Position numbers and translations under genes: made by a program. Below the pieces are notes generated by a model. That model was given only the letters and a program-made list of their open reading frames with translations, ran no database searches and was not told the DNA's origin. Positions 31,301 to 39,774 of a stretch of 64,000 nt of DNA are shown here, piece after piece; within the stretch, counting starts at the first letter, position 1, and every line of letters starts with the position of its first letter. Source of the stretch: Riptortus pedestris. Its lineage: Eukaryota > Arthropoda > Insecta > Hemiptera > Alydidae. The stretch spans positions 224,651,001 through 224,715,000 of the forward strand of contig CM032228.1 of the NCBI GenBank assembly GCA_019009955.1, given 5' to 3'.

Positions 31301-34300
31301 ACATTTTAAATATATATATATATACTAGCTCAGATACCCGGCTTCGCTCGGGAATTCATTTGAGGCTGAATGGTGATGGTATATTTTTGGCAAGTCTTTA
31401 CTTTGCACAATATTTTGACATTTACCCGTTCCAGTGTTTAGGGTTAATACCCGTTGTTGGCATTTGTTAATAAGAAAATTATTTTTTTAAGTAAGACTTC
31501 ACTGTCCTGCATATTGTCATATTTCCCGTCTCCTGTGCATTATGCATAGATTTGAATTATTAAGGAGAACATATTGACATACATTTGAATTAATTTTTTC
31601 AGGTGAGGTACCTGATAGTTCAAATTGAAAAGAAGTGTTGAGCAAATTTCTCTAAATAACAAAATAAACAACTTTTGTTATGTACAAACCCAAATAGGAA
31701 ATCATTATTATTAATTTCAGGCCTCCCTTATAACCCCCACTCCTGCCCGTCCCTAGAAATGTTAGTATGGCTTTTTATAAGGAAGGCGTTAGTGCTAATA
31801 CACATACCGAGTTTGGTTTAATTCATGAGTCTTTAGTGCCAAATAAAATTGTGGACTCCCGCTTTAGTTTATAGCGTATAACTCATTTATGCTTCCGTAT
31901 ACGGCAAAAGTGCATGTAACAAAAGTTTATCTAACCAACAAAATAAGCAACTTTTGTTATGTGCATATTTGCCGAAAATGCAATAGGAAACGAAATATCA
32001 CTATTATTAATTTCAGGCCTTCCTTATAACCCCCACTCCTGCCCGTCCCTAGAAATGGTAGTATGGCTTATTATAAGGAAATCGTTAGTATTAATTCACA
32101 TAGCGAGTTTGGTTTAGTTCGGTTGAGTCTTTTGTGCCAAATAAAATTGTGGACTCCCGCTATAGTTTTTAGCGTATAACTCATTTATACTTCCGTATAC
32201 GGCAAAAGTGTATATAAGAAAAGTTACTCTAAATTACAAAATAAACAACTTTTATTATATGCATATTTGCTGAAAAAGCAATAAAAGGTAACAAACAAAC
32301 AAACAAACAGACACGAAAGAAACAAAATGTAGTTATGGTGTCTATGACATGTGAAACGAAAAGTTATCGTGAAATTTCGCGAAAAAAATCAATGTACAGA
32401 CAGAGGTTACAATTTTATATATATATATATATCTATATATATATAAAATTGTAACCTCTGTCTGTACATTGATTTTTTTCGCAAAATTTCACGATAACTT
32501 TTCGTTTCACATGTCATAGACACCATAACTGCATTTTGTTTCTATCGTGTATGTTTGTTTGTTTGTTTGTTTATTACCTTTTCACGCATAAACGGCTGAA
32601 CCGAATTTTATGAAACTTTGTATATATATTACTACTAGCCCAACTTAGACTTTAGGCTATACTAATATTCTCTGAGACGAACAGGAGTGGGGGTTATAAG
32701 GGAGGCCTGAAATTAAAAATAGCGATATTTCGTTTCCTATTGGTTTTTCGTCAAATATGCACATGACAAAAGTTATTTACTTTATTATTTAGAGTAACTT
32801 TTGTTATATACACTTTCGTCGTATACCTAAATATAAATGAGTTATACACTAAAAATTATAGCGGGAGTCAACAATTTTATTTGGTACAAAAGAATCAACC
32901 GAACTAAATAAAACTCGGTACGTGTATTAGGACTAAAGCCTTCATTATGACAAGCCATACCAACATTTCTAGGGACGGGCAGGAGTGGGGGTTGTAAGGC
33001 AGGCCAGAAATTAAATATAGCGGTATTTCGTTTCCTATTGGTTTTTTGGCAAATAAAAACATAACAAAAGTTGTTTATTTTGTTATTTAGAGTAACTTTT
33101 GTTATATACACTTTTTCCGTACACCGAACTATAAACGAGATATACGCTAAAACCTATAGCGGAAGTGAACAATTTTATTTGGGACAAAAGACCCAACCAA
33201 AATATATAAAACTCGGTATGTGTATTAGCACTAACGCTTTCATTATAATAAGCCATACCATCATTTCTAGGGACGGGCAGGAGTGGGGGTTGCAAGGGAT
33301 GCCTGAATTTAAAAATAGAGGTATTCCGTTTTCTATTCGTTTTTCAGTAAATATGAACATGAAAAAAGTTGTTTATTTTGTTATTTAGAGCAAGTTTTGT
33401 GATATTCATTTTGGTCTATTTTAATATTTTGTCCTTAATAACTGAAATCTATGCATAATGCACAGGAGATGGGAAATATGACAATTTGGAGGACAGTGAA
33501 GACTTACATAAAAAATTAATTTTATTATTAACAAATGCCAACAACGGGTAATAACCCTAAACACTGGGACGGGTAAAGGTCAAAATATTGTGCTAAGTAA
33601 AGCCTTGCCAAAAAAATACCATCACCATTCAGCCTCAAATCAAATCCCGGACGAAGCCGGGTATCTGAGCTAGTATATATATATATTGAAATCGACAAAG
33701 ATGGAGAGTTGGTTTAGGTAGGGGTGAAAATTGTATAGGACATTCTTTGCCTTGTTATACATTGTAACTGAGATATTGCATATCACATTCAAATGAAATA
33801 ATTTTAATGAAGTGCAACTAAACAAAGCATTTTGCTTATTTTATATCAATATGAGTACAAGGAAATCATGTGGTGCCCACCTCAGATTTTTTGTTTATAT
33901 ATTTTTAGTGATTATAAATTCTTTATAGATCTGTTTAAGCTATTTTATTATTTTTTATTTACCCATTTTTTTTGTCGTTACAGGGGAACTTCTACTTTAC
34001 AGGTTTGAAGGTATGTTAAAATAAAAATTATGTAGTGGAGTAAATTAATAGTTATTTATTATACAAGTGATGAAAGTAGGTCATTTTACAACTCTAGTGA
34101 AACGTTTACCCACACGAGCGAAGCGAGCTCATTAATGTATATATGAATTTAATTTTAATTATGAACAATATATCTATATTGGTTTTGTTAGAACAAATAA
34201 ATAATTAAAAAAGGTTGACTAACCGATGTTTAATATCTTTATTATGAGAAATTTACTATCTAGACTATTTCTATTTACTTTGTATATTAAGTTTAAAGAA

Positions 34301-34683
34301 TAAATTTGAAATGGTTCTAATAAAAAAAAAAAAAAAAAAAAAATTACTTGTCAAATATGTATTCAACAGTATGTCAGTAACGTTGGCATTTTTCAACAGA
34401 GCCAACAATAGTGTTATAAATACTAACAGAAACACCTCCAATGTTGGTTTTTGTTATAGTAACCATTGATTAAGTGTAATTTTCTAACTTTGAAAAGTTA
34501 ATCCTTTGAATGAGATATTCACAAAAATATTGTCAACATTCATTAAGGTTTAAAATAAAGAAAATTAAGTACATATTTAATATTATTATTTTTTAGAGTC
34601 TTGGCCAGAGTATATGAAAAGAAAATTGACCGAAAGTGCTAATGGTGTGAATATGTTTTATCAGAATTACAACAGAAGAAGAG
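27116..34683 (+). CDS. Candidate micro-exon gene (unrecognised protein)
   Basis: Join 27116-27143, 30022-30063, 33984-34010, 34597-34683. Every internal boundary has a pyrimidine-rich AG acceptor and a strong donor (GTAAGT, GTATGA, GTATGT, GTATGA). All introns are phase 1 and exons of 42, 27 and 87 nt are multiples of three, so any can be skipped or duplicated without changing frame. Pieces: MATDEMTPE, then SVINRLERKLVEK, ELLLYRFE, SWPEYMKRKLTESANG with VNMFYQNYNRRR. No signal peptide is seen and no known family is recognised. Exons 2 and 4 look duplicated: both are preceded by TTTGAATGAGATATT and ACATTCATTAAGGTTTAAA at the same spacing. The frame continues past 34683, perhaps to 38412-38434. 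Evidence for the gene is splice-site and phase consistency only. Confidence 0.5.
27144..28184. other. Micro-exon gene intron 1, left part
   Basis: AT-rich intron. From about 27720 to 28170 it carries diverged family B-like blocks, for example AAAATTCAAAATATTTCTGT near 27990. No further exon is accepted here. Confidence 0.45.
28185..28660 (-). repeat. Family B element (reverse, left end missing)
   Basis: TTTTAGCAGATTTCCCTTAA at the right terminus, then GACTAAAATGAGGTCCGTTC, (TA)n at 28315-28368, TTTTGTTTGATCGTTACCAA and the CTCTATCTTGAATATTAACC block. The left terminal repeat is not found. Related termini occur at 29030-29110 and 29161-29240. Confidence 0.7.
28661..29478. repeat. Diverged family B terminal pieces
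   Basis: Two blocks, GTTGGAAATCTGCTTAGTTA (about 29065) and AAGTGGGAAATCTGC (about 29202), match the left terminal region of family B read in reverse. The rest is AT-rich intron sequence. Confidence 0.45.
29479..29745. repeat. Foldback palindromic element (copy 2)
   Basis: CAGGTAAGAAAAAATGCCTC at one end and GACGTTTTTTCTTACCTGAG at the other. The arms contain GAGCGCTTTCAGAGCATACG and its reverse. It is the same family as 16216-16505 with a shorter loop. Confidence 0.85.
30022..30063 (+). CDS. Micro-exon gene, 42-nt exon
   Basis: TTTATTTTTTTAG/GTTCAG to GAAAAAG/GTATGAG. It encodes SVINRLERKLVEK in phase 1-1. The upstream intron segment 29930-30021 is paralogous to 34505-34596. Confidence 0.5.
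30240..30720. repeat. 16-bp minisatellite with 128-bp higher-order repeat
   Basis: Monomers such as AACAGAAATGAAACAT follow one another from about 30290 to 30690. The block starting GAATTGGAAC at 30361 is repeated at 30489 with a 128-base offset (eight monomers), and the two copies read identically. It gives a low-complexity open frame on the minus strand that is not a gene. Confidence 0.9.
30721..31324. other. Micro-exon gene intron 2, no feature seen
   Basis: AT-rich intron. A (CA-rich) stretch near 31090-31150 gives a meaningless frame. Confidence 0.5.
31325..32431 (-). mobile_element. Non-autonomous Helitron (reverse), head-to-head pair
   Basis: CTAG at 31325-31328 is followed by CTCAGATACCCGGCTTCGCT, the reverse of the 3' hairpin end. 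Internal modules follow in reverse. The 5' end, reverse of TATATAAAATTGTAACCTCT, abuts the 5' end of the next copy near 32431. Confidence 0.82.
32432..33673 (+). mobile_element. Non-autonomous Helitron, with canonical TC 5' end
   Basis: It starts TCTATATATATATAAAATTG at 32432, giving the TC dinucleotide expected at a Helitron 5' end. It ends CCCGGACGAAGCCGGGTATC then CTAG at 33670-33673. Four or five internal modules are visible. This is the best copy in the window for defining both ends. Confidence 0.85.
33984..34010 (+). CDS. Micro-exon gene, 27-nt exon
   Basis: TTTTTTTGTCGTTACAG/GGGAAC to TTTGAAG/GTATGT. It encodes ELLLYRFE in phase 1-1. A clean acceptor and donor 27 nt apart is the best single piece of evidence for a true micro-exon here. 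Confidence 0.5.
34055..34132. repeat. Half of the CGAAGCGAG hairpin repeat
   Basis: TATTATACAAGTGATGAAAG, TTACAACTCTAGTGAAACG and CACACGAGCGAAGCGAG match one arm and the loop of the hairpin at 20392-20515. The second arm is missing. Confidence 0.65.
34597..34683 (+). CDS. Micro-exon gene, 87-nt exon
   Basis: TATTATTTTTTAG/AGTCTTGG to AGAAGAG/GTATGA. It encodes SWPEYMKRKLTESANG and VNMFYQNYNRRR in phase 1-1. RKL is shared with the 42-nt exon, in line with exon duplication. Confidence 0.5.
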
Positions 34684-34782
34684 GTATGATCATCTTCAAA
34701 TTACAAATATAATGTAATCTTATATTAATATAAGATTTTATATTGTTAATAAAAGATATTGGATAAGATATATAATATTGTT

Positions 34783-34787
<5 letters not shown>

Positions 34788-34832
<45 letters not shown>
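34788..34832. repeat. (TA)n microsatellite
   Basis: TA run just after the 87-nt micro-exon. Confidence 0.95.
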
Positions 34833-34835
<3 letters not shown>

Positions 34836-35103
34836 TTGTATTTCAACAGATCAATAAATAAGAATCTTTATTATGAGAAGGTTACTAAGTACACCATTGC
34901 TGTATATTATGTTTAAGAAATCTGATGTGGCCACCACATAACTTGTACTCTTAAATAAAATAAACAAAATGTTTGGTTGCATTTCATTTTAAATTATTTT
35001 ATTTAAAAGTAATATGCAATATTTCTGACATCGGATCAAAAAAAGTCATGGTACATAATAATTTATAGATATTTTTATGATAAAAAGGTCTTATACATTT
35101 ATT

Positions 35104-35258
35104 TTTAGCAGATTTCCTTTAAGGGATATTAGCTATTGAGGTTGTACTCATGACAGAATTTTCGAAATTTTTCTTCAAATGTCTAGTAGATGATGAAAAT
35201 GAAGTCCGTTCAAAACTGTGTGTGTGTATGTATATATGTATATATGTATATATGTATA

Positions 35259-35314
<56 letters not shown>

Positions 35315-35734
35315 TGTTACCGCTCTAATGGTCGCAATTTTTGTATGATCGGTACCAAACTTGATATTTAGTCGTTTTATATAAATGCTATAAATATTGT
35401 TATATACATTTATTCTCTATCTTGAATATTAACCGAGATATTTGCATTTTTATGAAATCTGTGGTCGGGTATAGTTTGGATTAGATCGGCCATTTCTGTC
35501 AGTACTCGGTTCAGGTGGAAGCTTCTTCTAACCTTACCTGTCGTTTCTAACCTTACCTTACCTTCACTACTTTGTGAGATATATGCAAATACGTTCTGTT
35601 CATCCGCCCCCCCCCTTTTTAGTTCTTGGACTACTAAAATTTGAGTTATTAAAATATAAATTATTCTTTAAATTCAGAAGTCGGTTCAGTTGGGAATTTA
35701 TTTTAATTAACTGAAAGATTTCTCATTACCGTTC
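35104..35734 (-). repeat. Family B element (reverse), cut by the poly-C satellite
   Basis: TTTTAGCAGATTTCCTTTAA at the terminus, a (TATG/TA)n core at 35220-35310, TCTGTGGTCGGGTATAG and TCAGTTGGGAATTTATTTTA. It is the same subfamily as 37382-37960. It stops at ATTACCGTTC, where the satellite begins. Confidence 0.75.
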
Positions 35735-36231
35735 ACCCCCCCCCCCCCCCACCCCCCCCCCCCCCCACCCCCCCCCCCCCCCACCCCCCCCCCCCCCCAC
35801 CCCCCCCCCCCCCCACCCCCCCCCCCCCCCACCCCCCCCCCCCCCCACCCCCCCCCCCCCCCACCCCCCCCCCCCCCCACCCCCCCCCCCCCCCACCCCC
35901 CCCCCCCCCCACCCCCCCCCCCCCCCACCCCCCCCCCCCCCCACCCCCCCCCCCCCCCACCCCCCCCCCCCCCCACCCCCCCCCCCCCCCACCCCCCCCC
36001 CCCCCCACCCCCCCCCCCCCCCACCCCCCCCCCCCCCCACCCCCCCCCCCCCCCACCCCCCCCCCCCCCCACCCCCCCCCCCCCCCACCCCCCCCCCCCC
36101 CCACCCCCCCCCCCCCCCACCCCCCCCCCCCCCCACCCCCCCCCCCCCCCACCCCCCCCCCCCCCCACCCCCCCCCCCCCCCACCCCCCCCCCCCCCCAC
36201 CCCCCCCCCCCCCCACCCCCCCCCCCCCCCA
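35735..36231. repeat. Perfect 31-unit satellite of A + 15 C
   Basis: A sits every 16 bases from 35735 to 36231 with nothing but C between, with no variation over 31 periods. On the minus strand this is T + 15 G. It lies between a family B copy and a LINE ORF1 remnant. Such perfection is unusual for a natural array and may come from consensus or assembly error. If real, it would be a strong quadruplex/i-motif former. Confidence 0.95.
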
Positions 36232-37275
36232 CATGATCCTTATATTCGTAGTCGGAGTAAAGATGACCAATATTGGCCCTATGTCCCTCTTTGAGCCGTC
36301 GGGGCTTGTGCGTCGTAGTGTAAAGACACTGAAAAGTTTTGGACATTTTAGTGCCTTTTTGACTTCGGAGAGGAGGTTGCCTACTATTAAAAAGTTCTTG
36401 TTCCTCTTAGTGCCTTTAGATGCGAATGCATGGTTGGAAACTTTATCTATGGAGTTTTGAAAAAAGATGGCAGTGTGTGCTTCCAGGGTATCCGGAAGTA
36501 TTCTAACATCTTTAGCTGTGGGCTGGATTCGAAACGCCAAGATATTGTTCCGTTTGAGGTGAGCGGTCACATCCAGAGAGTTGGTTTGTTGGGCGTGATA
36601 GGACTATTGGCGTGGGGAGAACTTGGTTCTTTTTTTTATTTTTTGATTTTTCAATTATATTCATCAGAAGGTTGAATGGGTTTGAGGTGGTTGTGGGATT
36701 TCTAGCGGAGGTTTGGGCACCTTACTTGCCTCTTTTCTTCATCTTTCTTCGAGTTTGAAAGCCTTCAGGCTCCAATCTTTCGACGACCTTCATATCGTCG
36801 GCTTGGGAGGATGTTGAGGGTGTCGGATCGATAATTGATTGTTCAAAGTTAGGTTGCTCACTGATTGGTTCCTGTCCGGCAACCATAGGGGTGGGGGGAG
36901 CTTCGTGGAGTGGAGTTGATGCTGAACTGGGAGGAGCGCTAGTGGCGTCGGTTGTAGGGGGTATTAGTATTATTCATAATTATTATTATTATATTAACAG
37001 CTTTCTTATAGTTTTTCTGGAACTCTAGAGGGGTTGTTATACTCGAGAATCTCTTACTGGGTCGTTTTACGGTAACTGGAGAAGAGAAATTACCCTAGGA
37101 AGGAGGATCTGAAAGTCGTTCTCAAGAAGGGCCGTTATTGGGAGTAGAGACAGAAGATGGGAGGGAGTTCGTGAGACTATCAGCCCTTACCTCGGTTGGT
37201 ATTTTGGGGTCGTACTGGCTGCGGTAGAAACCAATTCCATTGGCCCTCCGGAGGCTAAGGAAAAACTATAATGCA
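36232..37275 (-). pseudogene. LINE ORF1 (gag-like) remnant
   Basis: The minus-strand frame reads LKRNNILAFRIQPTAKDVRI, then FASKGTKRNKNFLIVGNL and FSVFTLRRTSPDGSKRDIGP. This resembles the middle of gag-like ORF1 in Jockey/X-type non-LTR elements. Upstream, with frame changes, come IPTEVRADSLTNSLPSSVST and a Pro/Ser-rich part, typical of the ORF1 N-terminus. Its 3' end is cut by the poly-C satellite, and no reverse transcriptase follows. The family assignment is from general resemblance only. Confidence 0.45.
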
Positions 37276-37381
37276 GGGCAATACTGAAAATATTAGCAAA
37301 AAAGAGCATACGTAAATTTATTTAAGTGATACGTCCCTCAATCGTCCCAGTCTCGAAATGCGTTTACTATAAGAATAAATA

Positions 37382-37960
37382 AAGAGTCCGTCACGAAGGA
37401 GCTGCGTAAACTAAGCAGATTTCCCATGTGAAGTTTTACAAAAGAGAAATCTGCATACTGGTAACACAAGCCCACCATGAGTTAATACAAACGGTAATAA
37501 GAAATCATTCAGTTAATTAAAATAAATTCCCAACTGAAACGGCTTCTGAATTGTAAAAATAATTTATATTTTAATAACTCAAATTTTAGTAGTAAAGAAC
37601 TAAAGAAGGATGGGGGCGGCGGACGAACAGACCGTATTTGCATAAATCACACAAAGTAATGAAGGTAAGGTTAGAAACGACAGGTAAGGTAAGCTTCCAC
37701 CTGACCGAGTGGTTACGAAAACGGCCGAACTAATCCGAACTATACCCGACCACAGACTTCATAAAAATTCAAATATCTCGGTTAGTATTCAAGATAGAGA
37801 ATAAATGTATATAACAATATTTATAGTAAATGTAATTTTCTATATGATTGGTTCTATACAATATTTCGATCCGATGCATAATAACGGAGATATTTCGAAT
37901 TTTTGAAAATCCCTCCTCTAAACCCCTATGAGTACGACCTCAATAGCTGATAATTCTTTA
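37382..37960 (+). repeat. Family B element, plus orientation, right end truncated
   Basis: AGAGTCCGTCACGAAGGAGC and AAGCAGATTTCCC at the left end, then the subfamily-specific AATAAATTCCCAACTGAAAC and ACTATACCCGACCACAGAC. It skips the microsatellite and ends TGAGTACGACCTCAATAGC. It is inverted relative to 35104-35734. Confidence 0.75.
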
Positions 37961-38230
37961 TGGTATAACCATATTCAAAACTTTTGGGAAAAAGTCGATG
38001 ATCATAGAAAGGATAATATTACGATGACCACATGTGTGTTGTACTAACGTGCATTATGTTATGAGATCGATTAATTCACTACTAAGTATAAAATTACGAA
38101 AAGAAGTTTGTTAATAATTCCTATGTTAAGGCTGTAAATATTTAATTTAAAATTTTACATTTCTCAGTACAAATATTTAATAATTTTAATTATTTAATTA
38201 ATATTCAAAAATGTAATTAAATATTTAAAA

Positions 38231-38314
38231 TTAAAATCGCGACCAAGTTTCGTCTAGTCCAATAGGTTTTCCAGGACGATAGCAGTCAATTACAGAAGGC
38301 AAAGTCTTGGCCAT
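38231..38314 (-). other. Small ORF of unknown status
   Basis: 27 codons: MAKTLPSVIDCYRPGKPIGL then DETWSRF and TAA. The translation looks protein-like and the frame stays open upstream for about 15 codons, but no acceptor, promoter or partner exon is evident. Confidence 0.2.
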
Positions 38315-38411
38315 AGACTTGCTTGTTTTTACCGTGAATGCCAATATAATTATTTTATTTGCAAAAATTAAACCTGATGTAATTTATTGTTTATTATTCT
38401 TTCTTTGGTAG

Positions 38412-38434
38412 AGTGTAATAGATTAAATAAATAG
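38412..38434 (+). CDS. Possible terminal exon of the micro-exon gene
   Basis: TTATTCTTTCTTTGGTAG/AGTG, then a phase-1 frame of seven codons to TAG. It would add CNRLNK and end the protein near 68 aa, with AATAAA overlapping the end. The sequence is too short to be secure. Confidence 0.2.
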
Positions 38435-39261
38435 TTTTAGTGAGGTATCGGTAAAATTTATTACCTGTATCATGGTCTAAAATACAATTTGAAATTAATA
38501 TTAAAATTCCGTAAAATATACGCTTATACTATGGAACGTTAAACAAATATTAGATAGAAAACGTTCGAGTGAATTCGGAAATAGTTAGATAATTATATAA
38601 GTGTACCAAATTTACTTTAATTTAATACACATTTGAAATTGATAAATTGTCTAAAATGCATTATTCGCTTAGAATATTATTAGAATACCCAAAACCGAAA
38701 AAACATGACAAGTGGTCAATGAGACAAAGAAGTTTGAGGACCTCTGGTGTAAGAAACTCGGGGGTTTTCTCTGCTTGAGTTCTTCCCTCTCCCTTGAAAT
38801 AGCAAATAGTACTCTCTAATGACTCTTTAATGTAGCCTGTTAATTTATAACTGACTTAAAGTTATCTTTAACTGCAACTTATTAGTTGTGAACTGACTGG
38901 AGTGAACTTTTGGGGAAAGCTCGTATAGTTCTTATATGAACATGGATAAAATCGAAATATTTGGCTCAACTGGTCACGAAATATCAGGGTCGTTACAAAG
39001 CTATGATCTACTTGACACATGCTCTTAAAATTGTAGTAGCATTACCTTGTTGTTGATGTTAACATTGTTAATTATGTATTGCGCCGAAGTAAAGGTTGAA
39101 GTTCAACCTCGTAAGAGCGCACATCTAAATAAAATATAGTATTCCATGTCCTGTATTGAACTTCGTACGTAGCAGTAGGTTTGTGTAGGGGTTTACTAGA
39201 CTACCGGGAAGAACATGAATAAAAATTTTCTACAAAAGAAATAAATAAAATTCTAGAAATC
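38435..39261. other. Intergenic stretch between micro-exon gene and protease
   Basis: Nothing recognised. The serine protease polyadenylation signal lies at its right edge. Confidence 0.5.
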
Positions 39262-39267
39262 TTTATT
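39262..39267 (-). terminator. AATAAA polyadenylation signal of the serine protease
   Basis: AATAAA on the minus strand, 35 bases after the protease stop codon, in a typical position for the mRNA 3' end. Confidence 0.65.
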
Positions 39268-39301
39268 TGACTAACACGGAAACATCTTTTTCATAACGAT
39301 G

Positions 39302-39339
39302 TTACACCTTTCTGCAAGCACCAATTCCAGGTTTCGTGG
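39302..39339 (-). CDS. Serine protease exon 6 (C-terminus and stop)
   Basis: Acceptor TCTTTTACAG. Twelve codons, ATKPGIGACRKV after the split codon, then TAA at 39304-39302. It was accepted because it restores phase and is followed by AATAAA. Confidence 0.85.
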
Positions 39340-39738
39340 CTGTAAAAGAAAAGAAAGAATATTAAGTAAAACCCATACATTTGCTTCTTTTTAATTAAAA
39401 GGAAACCGTTCGGTTTTAAATTAAGTACAGAATTATAAAAGGAACGGGAAAATAATAGAAATATTTTGATATTAAAACCAAATGGTAATTATTTAAAAAA
39501 AAACTGTCAGAATCCTGATATTCACCTGCAATCTTGGAGTTTATCCAATCAAGGAAGAGAGAGACATCAGTATAGACACCAGGAAGATGCCCTGCACACA
39601 CGTTTCCATAGGAAACAACAGCTGCTAACACATATCTGTTGATGGATTTGTCAAGCCAGATGAGAGGACCACCTGAATCACCCTGGAAATGCATTCGTTG
39701 TTAGGTTTAGTACTGCTAGATATGCTAGAATCTGAGGG

Positions 39739-39774
<36 letters not shown>

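Noticed and set aside
35707..36570. Long minus-strand frames made of Gly with periodic Trp and Val
   Set aside because: They are the translation of the poly-C satellite in three frames. Only the part above 36232 has protein-like content and it is kept as a LINE ORF1 remnant.
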